From: Pseudoalteromonas neustonica
Lineage (GTDB): Bacteria; Pseudomonadota; Gammaproteobacteria; Enterobacterales; Alteromonadaceae
Direction: 5' to 3'
Assembly: GCF_001653135.1 (NCBI RefSeq)
Contig: NZ_BDDS01000011.1
Coordinates: 29,602-93,601, forward strand
Length of the DNA stretch: 64,000 bases
In this document: positions 29,508 through 40,303 of the stretch, piece after piece
Layout: each line of letters opens with the position of its first letter
How positions within the stretch are numbered: position 1 is the stretch's first letter
Made by a program: the position numbers and the translations under genes
Notes under the pieces: generated by a model
Told to the model about the DNA's origin: nothing
What the model saw: the letters and a program-made list of their open reading frames with translations, nothing else
The model's database searches: none

Positions 29508-30359
29508 ATGGCTGTAACTACTGCCCTAGTTAAAGAATTACGCGAGCGTACAGGCGCTGGCATGATGGATTGTAAAAAAGCGTTGACTGAGACTGATGGT
29601 GACATCGAGTTAGCGATTGAAAACATGCGTAAAAGTGGCGCTGCTAAAGCTGCTAAAAAAGCAGGCAACATTGCTGCTGAAGGTACTATCATCATCAAGC
29701 AAAATGCCGGTGTTGCTGTACTAGTAGAAGTTAACTGTCAAACAGACTTCGTTGCAAAAGATGTAAGCTTTTTAGCATTTGCTAATAAAGTTGCTGACGC
29801 TGCAATTGCTGACACAATGTCTATCGAAGACTTACAAGCTAAGTTTGAAGAAGACCGTGTTGAGCTAGTTACTAAAATTGGCGAAAACATCAACGTACGT
29901 CGCCTGCAGTACATCACAGGTGAAAACCTAGTTGAGTACCGCCATGGTGACCGTATTGGTGTTGTTGTTGCGGGTGTTGCTGATGAAGAAACACTTAAGC
30001 ACGTTGCAATGCACGTTGCTGCTTCACGTCCAGAATACTTATCGCCTTCTGACGTACCAGCTGACGTTGTTGAAAAAGAAAAGCAAGTACAAATCGAAAT
30101 CGCGATGAATGAAGGCAAGCCTGCTGAAATCGCTGAGAAGATGGTTGTTGGTCGCATGAAGAAGTTCACTGGTGAGGTTTCTCTTACTGGTCAAGCTTTC
30201 ATCATGGAACCTAAAAAATCTGTTGGCGATATTCTTAAAGAGAAAAACGCAACAGTTACTAGCTTCGTACGTGTAGAAGTTGGTGAAGGTATTGAGAAGA
30301 AAGAAGAAGATTTTGCTGCTGAAGTAGCTGCGCAAATTGCTGCAGCTAAAGGTCAGTAA
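29508..30359 (+). CDS. tsf: Elongation factor Ts
   Basis: 283 aa, the usual length. Nucleotide exchange factor for EF-Tu. N-terminal UBA-like region [20 protein letters not shown], core motif [13 protein letters not shown] (EF-Tu contact), and C-terminal [17 protein letters not shown]. Follows rpsB; a strong terminator separates it from pyrH. Confidence 0.98.
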   Translation: MAVTTALVKELRERTGAGMMDCKKALTETDGDIELAIENMRKSGAAKAAKKAGNIAAEGTIIIKQNAGVAVLVEVNCQTDFVAKDVSFLAFANKVADAAIADTMSIEDLQAKFEEDRVELVTKIGENINVRRLQYITGENLVEYRHGDRIGVVVAGVADEETLKHVAMHVAASRPEYLSPSDVPADVVEKEKQVQIEIAMNEGKPAEIAEKMVVGRMKKFTGEVSLTGQAFIMEPKKSVGDILKEKNATVTSFVRVEVGEGIEKKEEDFAAEVAAQIAAAKGQ

Positions 30360-30439
30360 GATTAACTATCTGTGATGAATGAAGTAATTATATGCAATTA
30401 ATATGCTATTTGCTTTTGCGTCACGGCTAGAAATTCTTT

Positions 30440-30486
30440 AAAATAACCGCGCTCTTTATGTTTATCATAAGCGCGGTTATTTTTTA
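30440..30486 (+). terminator. Intrinsic terminator after tsf
   Basis: Stem AAAATAACCGCGCT/AGCGCGGTTATTTT with a 16 nt loop and a T run. Its right side lies only about 30 bp before pyrH, so the pyrH promoter is either close by or overlaps this element. Confidence 0.88.
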
Positions 30487-30515
30487 TCCTTTTTTTAAAA
30501 GTTGGCCCAAATACT

Positions 30516-31265
30516 ATGACTATCAATCGTAAACCTATTTTTAGACGCGTTCTTCTCAAATTAAGTGGTGAAGCACTGATGGGAGACGAAGGCTTCGGCA
30601 TCGACCCAAAAGTACTCGACCGTATGGCGCAAGAAATTAAAGAGCTTGTAGAACTCGACGTAGAAGTGGGTTTAGTTATCGGTGGCGGTAACTTCTTACG
30701 CGGTGGTTCGTTAGCTGAAGCAGGTATGAATCGCGTTGTAGGCGATCATATGGGAATGCTCGCGACTGTAATGAATGGCCTTGCAATGAGAGATGCGTTG
30801 CATCGTGCATTTGTTAACTGTCGTTTAATGTCAGCTATCCCACTTAACGGCGTGTGTGATGCATACAACTGGGCTGAAGCAATTAGCTTATTAAAAACAG
30901 GTCGCGTTGTTATTTTTGCAGCGGGTACAGGTAATCCTTTCTTCACAACTGATTCCGCAGCGTGTTTACGTGGTATCGAAATTGAAGCAGATACCGTTAT
31001 TAAAGCGACGAAAGTAGACGGTGTTTACAGTGATGATCCTGTTAAAAATCCGGAAGCGACACTTTATCGTCACTTAAGCTACAATGAAATTATTGAAAAA
31101 GAATTAAAAGTAATGGATCTTGCGGCATTTACACTTGCGCGAGATCACAATATGCCATTGAGCGTATTTAATATGAATAAGTCAGGCGCATTAAAGCGCG
31201 TTATTATGGGCGAAGAAGAAGGCACACTTATCTCTTCACAAGCCTCAGATGAAGTTATTAACTAG
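30516..31265 (+). CDS. pyrH: Uridylate kinase
   Basis: 249 aa (E. coli 241). Hexameric bacterial UMP kinase making UDP, feedback-inhibited by UTP and activated by GTP. Motifs: [53 protein letters not shown], and [23 protein letters not shown] 30516; frr starts 14 bp after its stop, in the usual tsf-pyrH-frr order. Confidence 0.97.
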   Translation: MTINRKPIFRRVLLKLSGEALMGDEGFGIDPKVLDRMAQEIKELVELDVEVGLVIGGGNFLRGGSLAEAGMNRVVGDHMGMLATVMNGLAMRDALHRAFVNCRLMSAIPLNGVCDAYNWAEAISLLKTGRVVIFAAGTGNPFFTTDSAACLRGIEIEADTVIKATKVDGVYSDDPVKNPEATLYRHLSYNEIIEKELKVMDLAAFTLARDHNMPLSVFNMNKSGALKRVIMGEEEGTLISSQASDEVIN

Positions 31266-31279
31266 ATTAGGATTGAACC

Positions 31280-31837
31280 GTGATTAACGATATTCAAAAA
31301 GATGCTGCAGAACGTATGCAGAAAAGTGTAACGGCACTTGGCAGTCAACTATCTAAAATTCGTACTGGCCGTGCTCATCCGGCACTTTTAGATGGCATTA
31401 TGGTGTCATATTACGGTGCACCAACGCCGTTAAATCAAGTTGCTAATGTGTCGATTGAAGACGCCCGCACACTGGCGATCAGTGTGTTTGATAAATCACT
31501 TGCACAAGCAGTAGAAAAAGCAATTATGGCATCTGACTTGGGTTTAAATCCAATGTCAGCAGGTACGGTTATTCGTGTTCCACTTCCTCCACTAACAGAA
31601 GAACGTCGTAAAGACTTAATCAAGATCGTTCGTGGTGAAGTTGAAGGCGGTCGTGTTGCTGTTCGTAATATTCGTCGTGATGCAAATGGTGATGTTAAAA
31701 GCTTATTGAAAGATAAAGATATTTCTGAAGATGAAGCACGCCAATCTGATGATGCAATTCAAAAGCTTACTGACAAATTTATCAAAGAAATGGATACACT
31801 GTTAGCAGCAAAAGAAACTGAATTGATGGAAATCTAA
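31280..31837 (+). CDS. frr: Ribosome recycling factor
   Basis: 185 aa, standard length. With EF-G splits post-termination ribosomes. GTG start at 31280. Motifs: [39 protein letters not shown], and [20 protein letters not shown]. Followed by a terminator that overlaps the start region of uppS. Confidence 0.97.
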   Translation: MINDIQKDAAERMQKSVTALGSQLSKIRTGRAHPALLDGIMVSYYGAPTPLNQVANVSIEDARTLAISVFDKSLAQAVEKAIMASDLGLNPMSAGTVIRVPLPPLTEERRKDLIKIVRGEVEGGRVAVRNIRRDANGDVKSLLKDKDISEDEARQSDDAIQKLTDKFIKEMDTLLAAKETELMEI

Positions 31838-31884
31838 GCAGTTAAATAACCTGAATTTGGGTTATGAAATTTATTAGTTTTGGG

Positions 31885-31918
31885 ACGCCGTCTAGGGTAT
31901 ACTAGGCGGCGTTTTTTT
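31885..31918 (+). terminator. Intrinsic terminator between frr and uppS
   Basis: Stem ACGCCGTCTAG/CTAGGCGGCGT (one G-T pair) with loop GGTATA, then a T run that ends directly at an in-frame ATG (31919). It separates pyrH-frr from the envelope gene block or attenuates into it. Confidence 0.8.
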
Positions 31919-31936
31919 ATGGAATACTCGATATTT

Positions 31937-32698
31937 ATGGTTCTTAACGCTGATAAAATTTCACAGCAATGTTTACCCAAGCATGTCGCTATAATCATGG
32001 ATGGAAATGGTCGTTGGGCACAGGCGAAGAATAAGCCTCGTGTGTACGGTCATAAGAAAGGCGTTGATGCAGTTCGTCAGTCGGTGCAATTTTGCGCTAA
32101 GTTAGGTGTACAATCGTTGACTTTATTCGCTTTTAGTAGTGAAAATTGGCGACGCCCTGATGATGAAGTTAGTACCTTAATGGAATTGTTTTTATTTGTA
32201 CTGAGCAAGGAAGTTAAAAAACTTCATAAAAATAATGTTAAATTAACTATTATTGGCGACTTATCTCGGTTTTCAGATACGTTGCGAAAAAAAGTCGATG
32301 CAGCACATCAATTGACCGTGGATAATACAGGGCTGCAACTTAATATTGCAGCAAATTATGGCGGACGATGGGATATAGCTAATGCGGCTAAGCAGCTTGG
32401 AAAACAAGTCGCTGCTGGAGAGTTAGATCCCAATGATATTACAGAAGAGCACTTAGCCTCGCAGATGAGTATGCAGGATCAGGTTGAACCTGACTTGTTG
32501 ATCCGCACCGGGGGCGACTTACGCATTAGTAACTTTTTATTATGGCAAGTTGCTTATGCCGAACTTTATTTTACCGATACGCTTTGGCCTGACTTTAATG
32601 AAGCTGCTTTTGCTGATGCGATCGCTTGTTACGTTGCCAGAGAGCGACGATTTGGTTGTACTGGCGAACAAATAAAACAATTACTCGCCGAAACCTAA
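31937..32698 (+). CDS. uppS: Isoprenyl transferase, undecaprenyl diphosphate synthase
   Basis: 253 aa from ATG 31937 (E. coli 253). Condenses isopentenyl units into the C55 lipid carrier for peptidoglycan and O-antigen. Start is uncertain: ATG 31919 (259 aa) is in frame but directly follows a terminator T run, leaving no ribosome binding site; neither start has a strong one. Motifs: [20 protein letters not shown] (catalytic Asp), [27 protein letters not shown], and [19 protein letters not shown]. First gene of the uppS-cdsA-dxr-rseP-bamA block. Confidence 0.95.
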   Translation: MVLNADKISQQCLPKHVAIIMDGNGRWAQAKNKPRVYGHKKGVDAVRQSVQFCAKLGVQSLTLFAFSSENWRRPDDEVSTLMELFLFVLSKEVKKLHKNNVKLTIIGDLSRFSDTLRKKVDAAHQLTVDNTGLQLNIAANYGGRWDIANAAKQLGKQVAAGELDPNDITEEHLASQMSMQDQVEPDLLIRTGGDLRISNFLLWQVAYAELYFTDTLWPDFNEAAFADAIACYVARERRFGCTGEQIKQLLAET

Positions 32699-32714
32699 TT
32701 AAAAGGGTAATACT

Positions 32715-33581
32715 TTGCTAAAACAACGAATTTTAACCTCTTTAGTGCTAGCCCCTTTAGCATTACTTTTGGTTTTTTATACACCACTTACATTATTTAG
32801 TTATATTGCTGGCGCGATAGTTTTATTAAGTGCGTGGGAATGGTCTGCATTTATGGGCCTATGTGACAAATTAAAGCGTTTTTCATTTGTCGTATTTATT
32901 GCGCTGCTACTGGTACTGCTTAACTGGCATTGGCCAATTGAGAGCTTGTGGTTTGACGGCCAATTAGTGGGGGATGCAAATTATATATTTACTCTGTCAT
33001 TTTCTTGGTGGATTGTTGCTACCTACTTAGTGTGGCGTTACCCAGCCATGGCAAAAGCATGGAATGAAGGCATAGTAATGCGTGCCATTGCAGGTATTTT
33101 GACGTTAGTGCCATTGTGGCTTGCGTTGAATACATTACGAAGCGCAAATTATGGTGAGTCAACGCACTTTGGTTCTATGCTTATTTTAGTGGTATTAGGT
33201 ATCGTATGGAGCGCAGACATTGGTGCGTACTTTACGGGCAAAAACTTTGGTAAACATAAGTTAATGCCAAAAGTGAGCCCCAACAAAACGATTGAAGGTT
33301 TAGCTGGGGGTGTAGTCGCTGCGGTAATATTTGTTTTGGCTTTTTGTCATTTTACCAATGTTGATATGTCAGTTTGGCCAATTTATGCTGTTATGACTGT
33401 ATTTATTGCATTATTTTCAGCGATAGGTGACTTACTCGAAAGTATGTTTAAACGTGAGGCTGGTCTCAAAGACAGTGGATCATGTTTACCTGGGCATGGC
33501 GGTATTTTAGATCGCCTTGATAGCTTAACCGCTGCAGCGCCTATTTTCGTTTTATGCTATGCGTGGACGCTTAGTCTATGA
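32715..33581 (+). CDS. cdsA: Phosphatidate cytidylyltransferase (CDP-diglyceride synthase)
   Basis: 288 aa (E. coli 285), TTG start at 32715 with AAAAGGG upstream. Inner-membrane enzyme making CDP-diacylglycerol from phosphatidate and CTP. About eight helices. The family signature is seen near the C-terminus: SAIGDLLESMFKREAGLKDS then PGHGGILDRLDSL. Overlaps dxr by four bases. Confidence 0.96.
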   Translation: MLKQRILTSLVLAPLALLLVFYTPLTLFSYIAGAIVLLSAWEWSAFMGLCDKLKRFSFVVFIALLLVLLNWHWPIESLWFDGQLVGDANYIFTLSFSWWIVATYLVWRYPAMAKAWNEGIVMRAIAGILTLVPLWLALNTLRSANYGESTHFGSMLILVVLGIVWSADIGAYFTGKNFGKHKLMPKVSPNKTIEGLAGGVVAAVIFVLAFCHFTNVDMSVWPIYAVMTVFIALFSAIGDLLESMFKREAGLKDSGSCLPGHGGILDRLDSLTAAAPIFVLCYAWTLSL

Positions 33582-34783
33582 GTTGTAAACAGCAACTAGT
33601 GATTCTTGGTGCGACGGGGTCAATCGGTTTAAGTACCTTAGATGTTGTCGCTCGAAATCAAGAGCAGTTTTGCGTATTTGCACTTACGGCAGGTAAAAAT
33701 GCAAAAAAAATGGCGCAGTTATGCGTCGCTCATCGCCCTCGCTTTGCTGTTATGGCGGATGAGCATGCTGCGCAGCAGTTAATTCAGTACTTATCTGGTT
33801 CAGAATCTAAAACGATTGTGCTCAGCGGTATTGCTGCAATGAGTGAGCTTGCTGCACACCCAGATGTTGATGCTGTTATGTCGGCGATAGTTGGTGCCGC
33901 GGGGCTCATTCCTACACTCAGCGCGGTTGAAGCGGGTAAAAAGGTTTTATTGGCAAATAAAGAATCCTTAGTGATGTCAGGCCAGTTGTTTATCGATAAA
34001 GTAAAACAACATAAAGCCACATTGTTGCCAATTGATAGTGAGCATAATGCAATATTCCAATGCCTGCCAAGTGCTCTGCAAGGTTCAAAAACAAACGCAC
34101 AATTGCATGAGCATGGTGTTAGTAAAATCTTACTGACAGGCTCTGGCGGACCTTTTTTAACTCGTGATATTGACACTTTAAATACTGTCACGGTGCAAGA
34201 GGCCGTTACTCACCCTAATTGGTCAATGGGGCAAAAGATTTCAGTCGATTCGGCTACGATGATGAATAAAGGCTTAGAGTTTATTGAGGCTAAATGGCTA
34301 TTCAACTGCCAGGCAACAGATATTGAAGTGGTTATTCATCCGCAAAGTATTATTCATTCAATGGTGCAGTATCAAGATGGCTCAGTACTAGCACAAATGG
34401 GTAATCCCGATATGCGCACACCCATTGCGCATGCTTTAGCATACCCGCAGCGCATTGATGCGGGGGTTACGCCACTTGATTTTTCACAACTCGCCGATTT
34501 TACTTTCACTAAACCTGATTTTACTCGTTACCCAAATTTACAGTTAGCAATTGCCGCTTGTAATACAGGGCAGGGGGCAACCACTACGGTTAATGCAGCT
34601 AATGAAGTTGCCGTTAATGCATTTTTGCAAGGGGTGATTGGCTTTACGGATATTTACCGTATTAATGCACAAACATTAGAAGCAACGGTTGATGTAAACG
34701 TGCATACATTGGATGAAATTCTTGAATGTGACCGTTTAGCTCGACTTCAAGCGACGCAACTCATTGCAAAGGTAGTACGCTAA
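33578..34783 (+). CDS. dxr: 1-deoxy-D-xylulose 5-phosphate reductoisomerase
   Basis: 401 aa (E. coli 398). NADPH-dependent committed step of the MEP isoprenoid pathway, supplying the substrate of UppS nearby. N-terminal nucleotide-binding ILGATGSIGLSTLDVV, then LLANKESLVMSG, metal/substrate region LPIDSEHNAIFQCL, loop TGSGGPFL, and HPNWSMGQKISVDSATMMNK. ATG 33578 overlaps the cdsA stop. Confidence 0.97.
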   Translation: MSCKQQLVILGATGSIGLSTLDVVARNQEQFCVFALTAGKNAKKMAQLCVAHRPRFAVMADEHAAQQLIQYLSGSESKTIVLSGIAAMSELAAHPDVDAVMSAIVGAAGLIPTLSAVEAGKKVLLANKESLVMSGQLFIDKVKQHKATLLPIDSEHNAIFQCLPSALQGSKTNAQLHEHGVSKILLTGSGGPFLTRDIDTLNTVTVQEAVTHPNWSMGQKISVDSATMMNKGLEFIEAKWLFNCQATDIEVVIHPQSIIHSMVQYQDGSVLAQMGNPDMRTPIAHALAYPQRIDAGVTPLDFSQLADFTFTKPDFTRYPNLQLAIAACNTGQGATTTVNAANEVAVNAFLQGVIGFTDIYRINAQTLEATVDVNVHTLDEILECDRLARLQATQLIAKVVR

Positions 34784-34784
34784 T

Positions 34785-36137
34785 ATGTTCGATTTTCTGT
34801 GGAATTTAGGGTCTTTTATTTTAGCGCTGGGTATTTTAGTTACAGTGCATGAATATGGGCATTTTTGGGTAGCTCGCAAAGCAGGCGTTAAAGTTCTGCG
34901 TTTTTCAATTGGTTTTGGTAAGCCATTGTTAACATGGCGCGATAAGCTCGATACAGAATATGTAATAGCTGCTATTCCACTTGGCGGTTATGTAAAGATG
35001 CTCGATGAGCGTGTCGATGATGTACCGTCAGAACAACGTCATTTGTCGTTTAATGCCAAGTCAGTGCAAGCGCGTATTGCGATTGTAGCTGCAGGACCTA
35101 TGGCAAATTTCATTTTTGCTATTTTTGCACTAGCTGCAATGTATATGATTGGTGTGCAATCAGTTAAGCCAGTTGTTGGTACTATCAATGAGGGGAGTCG
35201 CGCTGAACAAGCCGGTATATTACCCAATCAACATATACTCAAAATTGGCGATGAAGATATAGGTACATGGCAAGATGCTACATTTGCATTAATGGCAAAC
35301 CTTGGCAATAAAAGCGTCGCTGTTACTGTGCGTAATGAGCAATACCAAGAACAAATTAAAACCATAAATATAGATGGCTGGAAACTAGATCAACAAGATG
35401 TACCGCCTTTAGCATCTTTAGGCATTGTGCCTTTTCGTCCACAAGCGACATTAACTATCGCAGCAATTACCGTAAACTCAGCTGCGGCTGAGGCTAAATT
35501 ACAAGTTGGAGATACAATCTTCGCAGTAAATGGTGAAACAATAAGCAGTTGGCAGCAATTAGTTAATGTTATTGAGCAATCCGCTAACAAATCATTACAA
35601 TTTAGTGTAAAAAGACAAGATAGTATGGAGTTGCTAACAGTGACTCCTAAAGGGCGTGCTGGCAACGAAGGGCAGCTTCAAGGGTTTTTAGGTGTTGCAC
35701 CGGTTGTTGAAAAATGGCCCGATGGTTATATTGAAACTAGACATTATGGCCCACTCGATAGTATTGTGCGTGGCGTAAATGAAACATGGCGCTTGATTGC
35801 CTTAAGTTTCGATATGATTGGTAATTTAATTACAGGCCAAGTGTCAGTAAAGAATTTAAGTGGTCCAGTAGGCATTGCCGTTGGGGCAGGAACTAGCGTA
35901 AGCTATGGCTTAGTCGCCTTTTTAGGCTTTTTGGCTTTGATCAGTGTGAACTTGGGTGTATTTAACTTATTACCCTTGCCAGTGCTTGATGGCGGTCACT
36001 TAATGTATTACATAATTGAACTTTTTCGTAAAAAGCCGGTCTCTGAAAAGACACAAGAGTTTGGTTTTAAAGTGGGAGCTCTGCTACTCATTTTTCTAAC
36101 ATGTTTCGCTTTGTTCAATGATGTATCGCGATTATAA
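34785..36137 (+). CDS. rseP: Regulator of sigma E protease RseP (site-2 zinc metalloprotease)
   Basis: 450 aa, the usual size. Intramembrane protease cleaving RseA in the envelope stress response. HEYGH at 22-26 (zinc ligands His 22, His 26; Glu 23 catalytic), two PDZ domains in the periplasmic middle (around GILPNQHILKIGDEDIGTW and AKLQVGDTIFAVNGE), and the third ligand motif LLPLPVLDGGHLMYY near the C-terminus. One base after dxr, just before bamA, whose assembly it helps monitor. Confidence 0.97.
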   Translation: MFDFLWNLGSFILALGILVTVHEYGHFWVARKAGVKVLRFSIGFGKPLLTWRDKLDTEYVIAAIPLGGYVKMLDERVDDVPSEQRHLSFNAKSVQARIAIVAAGPMANFIFAIFALAAMYMIGVQSVKPVVGTINEGSRAEQAGILPNQHILKIGDEDIGTWQDATFALMANLGNKSVAVTVRNEQYQEQIKTINIDGWKLDQQDVPPLASLGIVPFRPQATLTIAAITVNSAAAEAKLQVGDTIFAVNGETISSWQQLVNVIEQSANKSLQFSVKRQDSMELLTVTPKGRAGNEGQLQGFLGVAPVVEKWPDGYIETRHYGPLDSIVRGVNETWRLIALSFDMIGNLITGQVSVKNLSGPVGIAVGAGTSVSYGLVAFLGFLALISVNLGVFNLLPLPVLDGGHLMYYIIELFRKKPVSEKTQEFGFKVGALLLIFLTCFALFNDVSRL

Positions 36138-36241
36138 CAATCCCGACAGTCTCGAATTAAAAACACGATTGTAAGACACTGCTAAATTATAATTTTATGG
36201 TGTTGAGCGGTAATACAGTTGTAAAGGATAAAGATAATAAA

Positions 36242-38713
36242 ATGGCTATAAAAAAACATTTGGCAGTAACAAGTTTATTAGGCGCCAGCTTTGCAGCCCT
36301 AGGCCAAACCTCCTTTATTGTTGAAGATTTAAAAGTTGAAGGCTTACAGCGAGTTGCACTAGGTGCTGCGCTCACACACATCCCAATAAATGTGGGTGAC
36401 GATGTTGATGAATATACAATTTCAAAAACAATTAAGTCACTGTACAGCTCAGGTCACTTTGACAATATCAAAGCATTACGCGATGGTAACAACGTTATTT
36501 TTAAAGTAACTGAGCGCCCGACGATTAGTTTTATCGAATTTGATGGTAACAAAGACATCAAAGATGAGCAGCTAACGCAGTCACTTGATCAACAAGATAT
36601 TCGCCAAGGCGAGCCGCTTGATAAAACCGTGATTGATAACATTGAAAAAGGCTTAATTGAGTTTTTTCATAGTATTGGTAAATACAATGCAAAAATCGAT
36701 GTTAGCATCACTAAATTACCGCGTAACCGCGTTAAGTTAAAACTTGAATTTGATGAAGGTGATGCAGCATCTATTCGTCAAATCAACTTAGTTGGTAACG
36801 AATTATATTCAGATGAAGAGCTGTTAGCGCTTGCAGAATCACAACAAGATTTATCTTGGTGGCAGTTTATGGGTAGCGATCGCTATCAGAAACAAACCAT
36901 TGAAGGTGACCTTGAGAAAATTCGTAGTTTTTATTTAGATCGTGGTTACTTACGCTTTAATATTGATTCAACTCAAGTATCAGTGAGCCCAGAACGTGAA
37001 TCTGTGTATGTAACAGCGAACATCAATGAAGGTGTTAAATACAAAGTTAAAGGCTTTGACTTTATTGGTGATTTACTCGGTCGCGAAGAATTAATTAAAA
37101 GTGTGATACCGCTGCGTGCTGGTGAACTTTATAACGGTTCAGTGGTTACTTCATCAGAAGAGTTTATTAAAAGCTATTTAGCGCGTTTTGGTTATGCAAA
37201 CGCTGAAGTGCGTACAATCCCTGAGATTGATGATGAAACCAAAGAAGTACAGTTAACGCTATCAGTTAAACCTGGGCAACGTGTCTATGTTCGTCGTATT
37301 ATTGTTGGTGGCAACCAAAATACGGCAGATGAAGTACTGCGCCGTGAAATGACACAGCTTGAAGGTGCATGGTTATCAAATCAAAATCTTGAACGTTCAA
37401 AATTACAAATCCAACGCTTACCATATATGGAAAAAGTGGATTTTAACGTTATACCTGTACCAGGCGTTGATGATCAGGTTGATGTAGATTTTACAGTTAA
37501 AGAACAGTCAGCTGGTAGCTTTAACGCAGGCCTTGCTTATGGTTCGTACCTAGGTTTACAGTTTAACATTGGTGTAACTGAATCTAACTTTTTGGGTACT
37601 GGTAATCAGATTGGTCTGAATATCAATACTTCACGTGGTTCAGAGCGTGTTAGTTTATCGTACACTGACCCTTACTTTACGCCAGATGGTGTGTCACAAG
37701 GTAGCAGTATTTTTTACAGTAATTATGATGCTAGTAAATTTAGCCTTATTGATTATAAATCAAAAAGCTATGGTATAGGCACCAACATAGGCTTCCCAAT
37801 CGATGCAGTGAACCGTATTAATTTTGGGGCACGTTGGATTGAAGAAGAACTATCTGATATCGCTGTTTACGAACAAACACGTGTATTACGTGAGACATTT
37901 TTAGATCCTGCTCATCCAGATGCAGGTTATAACTTTACTAAATATGAACTAAGCGTTGGTTGGTCACGTGTTACTGTAAACCGAGGTTTATTCCCAACAG
38001 CAGGTTCTCGTCAAACGTTAAACTTAACTGGTACTACGCCAAATTCAGATTTGACTTACTTTAAGTTAAATTATGACTCGCGTTTTTACTGGCCAATTAG
38101 TGATGATCATCGTTGGGTATTTTCAACGCGTGCAGCATTGGGGTACGGTAATGGTTATGGTAATACAAATGGATATGATCAAACCCTCCCATTTCAAGAG
38201 TATTTTCGGATAACTGAAATGGAACTGCGTGGTTTTGATCGTAACACTATTTTGCCTAATGCTATTTCACGTGACTCTTCAAATGTAGGTGGTACTCCAG
38301 AAAAAGACGGAAAGATCAACGGTGTTATTGGCGGTGATCCAGTCTTTGATCAGTTAATTCCTGCTGGGCGCATTGGTGGTAATGCAAAAGCGGTTGCAGG
38401 TATGGAATTAATCGTTCCTACACCGTTTTTAGATGAAGATAATACCAGTTCTGTGCGTACCAGCTTTTTTGTTGATGCAGCAAACGTGTGGGATACTGAG
38501 TTTAACGTAGAGCGCTATCAAAGCTTAAGTGATAACGATCGTGCATTACTTGACGATTATTCAGATCCGATGCGTTTTAGAGTCTCAACGGGTTTATCAT
38601 TACAATGGATCTCTCCAATGGGTCCAATGTTGATTAGTTTTGCGTATCCATTGCAACAAGAAGAAAATGACGATACGAAGACTATCAGCTTTAATATTAG
38701 TAATACTTTCTAA
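36242..38713 (+). CDS. bamA: Outer membrane protein assembly factor BamA
   Basis: 823 aa (E. coli 810). Core of the BAM machine inserting beta-barrel proteins. ATG 36242 preferred since it gives a clean signal peptide (MAIKKHLAVTSLLGASFAALG) and has AAAGGA upstream; an in-frame ATG at 36197 would add 15 hydrophilic residues. Five POTRA domains begin at SFIVEDLKVEGLQRV; the C-terminal half is the 16-strand barrel, with IGLNINTSRGSERVSLSYTD and the terminal aromatic SFNISNTF needed for insertion. Followed 12 bases later by skp. Confidence 0.97.
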   Translation: MAIKKHLAVTSLLGASFAALGQTSFIVEDLKVEGLQRVALGAALTHIPINVGDDVDEYTISKTIKSLYSSGHFDNIKALRDGNNVIFKVTERPTISFIEFDGNKDIKDEQLTQSLDQQDIRQGEPLDKTVIDNIEKGLIEFFHSIGKYNAKIDVSITKLPRNRVKLKLEFDEGDAASIRQINLVGNELYSDEELLALAESQQDLSWWQFMGSDRYQKQTIEGDLEKIRSFYLDRGYLRFNIDSTQVSVSPERESVYVTANINEGVKYKVKGFDFIGDLLGREELIKSVIPLRAGELYNGSVVTSSEEFIKSYLARFGYANAEVRTIPEIDDETKEVQLTLSVKPGQRVYVRRIIVGGNQNTADEVLRREMTQLEGAWLSNQNLERSKLQIQRLPYMEKVDFNVIPVPGVDDQVDVDFTVKEQSAGSFNAGLAYGSYLGLQFNIGVTESNFLGTGNQIGLNINTSRGSERVSLSYTDPYFTPDGVSQGSSIFYSNYDASKFSLIDYKSKSYGIGTNIGFPIDAVNRINFGARWIEEELSDIAVYEQTRVLRETFLDPAHPDAGYNFTKYELSVGWSRVTVNRGLFPTAGSRQTLNLTGTTPNSDLTYFKLNYDSRFYWPISDDHRWVFSTRAALGYGNGYGNTNGYDQTLPFQEYFRITEMELRGFDRNTILPNAISRDSSNVGGTPEKDGKINGVIGGDPVFDQLIPAGRIGGNAKAVAGMELIVPTPFLDEDNTSSVRTSFFVDAANVWDTEFNVERYQSLSDNDRALLDDYSDPMRFRVSTGLSLQWISPMGPMLISFAYPLQQEENDDTKTISFNISNTF

Positions 38714-38724
38714 AGGAGTTTTTT

Positions 38725-39243
38725 GTGAAAAAATCAATTAAATCATCGGCGATTGCCATTTTAGCAACACTTATGATGGGTACATCTGCGAGTGCTTTTG
38801 CACATAAAGTCGGTATTGTAGACATGCAAGAAATCTACAAACAAATCCCACAAATGGCATCTGTTGAATTAGCATTGCAAACAGAGTTTGCTGAGCGCCG
38901 CCAAGAGCTTGAAAAGCTTCAAGGTGACATTCGTTTTGAAGCTGAAAAATTTAAACGTGAAAGCACAACAATGAGCCAAGCTCAAAAAGATGCGCTGCGT
39001 ACAAAAGTTGAAGGTATGCAAAAAACACTTGCTGAAAAGGGTCGTCCTTTAGAGCAAGAAATTAAAACTCGTCAAAATCAAGAGCTAGCTAAAGTACAAG
39101 CACTGATCATAAAAGCAATTGAAGACGTTGCTAAAGATGGTAATTTTGATGAAGTTAAAGTAAAAGATACTACAATTTACTTTAACCCTAAAAAAGTATC
39201 TGACTTATCAAGCAAAGTTGTTGATAAAGTAAGTAAGCAATAG
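38725..39243 (+). CDS. skp: Periplasmic chaperone Skp (OmpH)
   Basis: 172 aa (E. coli 161). Trimeric chaperone delivering outer-membrane proteins to BamA. GTG start with AAAGGAG upstream. Signal peptide ends at SASAFA, followed by HKVGIVDMQEIYKQIPQ; the long charged middle (about 50-115) forms the coiled-coil tentacles. Located between bamA and lpxD as in E. coli. Confidence 0.94.
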   Translation: MKKSIKSSAIAILATLMMGTSASAFAHKVGIVDMQEIYKQIPQMASVELALQTEFAERRQELEKLQGDIRFEAEKFKRESTTMSQAQKDALRTKVEGMQKTLAEKGRPLEQEIKTRQNQELAKVQALIIKAIEDVAKDGNFDEVKVKDTTIYFNPKKVSDLSSKVVDKVSKQ

Positions 39244-39252
39244 AACGAATAT

Positions 39253-40290
39253 ATGCAAAATTATACGCTTTCGCAGATAGCGGAACTTCTAGGCGCTGAG
39301 CTTCATGGTGATGGCGCCTTAGAAATATCAAAAATTGCTACACTTGCAAATGCCCGCTCTGGGCATATTGCATTTTTAGCGAATAAGAAATATCGCCCGC
39401 AACTCGATAATACGAACGCCAGTGCTGTAATTTTATCTGCCGCAGACGCACAGTATTATTCGGGTAACAAGTTGATTGCAGCTAACCCTTATAATAGTTA
39501 TGCACAATTAGCACAAATAATGGACACCACACCGGCATCTGCTGCTAAAGGTATCCACGTAAGTGCTGTTGTTCACCCTGAAGCTTGTATTGCTAATACG
39601 GCCTCTATTGCAGCTAATGCAGTTATTGAAGCGGGCGCTACGATTGGTGAAAACACACAAATTGGTGCAAATTGCTTTGTTGGTCAAAATGCTAGCATTG
39701 GTGATAATACTAAGCTTTGGTCTAATGTTAGTGTGTATCACAGTGTTGAAATTGGGTGTGATTGTTTAGTTCAAGCTAACGCTATTATCGGCAGCGACGG
39801 GTTTGGTTACGCAAATGATAAAGGTCAGTGGATTAAAATTCCACAATTAGGCTCAGTGATCATTGGCGATAAAGTTGAAATTGGCGCAGGTGCAACTATT
39901 GACCGTGGCGCAATTGACGACACTATTATTCACAGCAATGTAATTATCGATAACCAAGTTCATATTGCCCATAATGTTGAGATTGGTTCTGGTACTGCTA
40001 TCGCAGGCTGTACGGTAATTGCAGGTAGCACAACCATAGGTAGGAATTGTCAGATTGCTGGACTTGTTGGTATAAATGGTCACATAGAAATATGTGATGG
40101 TGTTATACTAACGGGCATGAGTATGGTGACAAAAGCGATTAAGGAAGCCGGTGTTTATTCATCAGGGCTCCCACACTCTTCAAATAAAGAGTGGCGTCGC
40201 AATATTGCCCATTTCCGTAATTTGCCAGAGATGAAAGATCGCCTAAAAGCGCTAGAGACTCTGACTAAGTCATTAAACCTTGATAATTAA
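39253..40290 (+). CDS. lpxD: UDP-3-O-(3-hydroxyacyl)glucosamine N-acyltransferase
   Basis: 345 aa (E. coli 341). Third step of lipid A synthesis. N-terminal uridine-binding domain ([29 protein letters not shown]), then many hexapeptide repeats of the left-handed beta-helix, including the His-rich [21 protein letters not shown]-terminal helical extension. Precedes fabZ by 13 bases. Confidence 0.97.
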   Translation: MQNYTLSQIAELLGAELHGDGALEISKIATLANARSGHIAFLANKKYRPQLDNTNASAVILSAADAQYYSGNKLIAANPYNSYAQLAQIMDTTPASAAKGIHVSAVVHPEACIANTASIAANAVIEAGATIGENTQIGANCFVGQNASIGDNTKLWSNVSVYHSVEIGCDCLVQANAIIGSDGFGYANDKGQWIKIPQLGSVIIGDKVEIGAGATIDRGAIDDTIIHSNVIIDNQVHIAHNVEIGSGTAIAGCTVIAGSTTIGRNCQIAGLVGINGHIEICDGVILTGMSMVTKAIKEAGVYSSGLPHSSNKEWRRNIAHFRNLPEMKDRLKALETLTKSLNLDN

Positions 40291-40303
40291 TAAGGATGCT
40301 ATT

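Noticed and set aside
36197..36241. Longer BamA start at 36197
   Set aside because: It would place hydrophilic residues before the signal peptide; the ATG at 36242 has a better ribosome binding site and a standard signal sequence.
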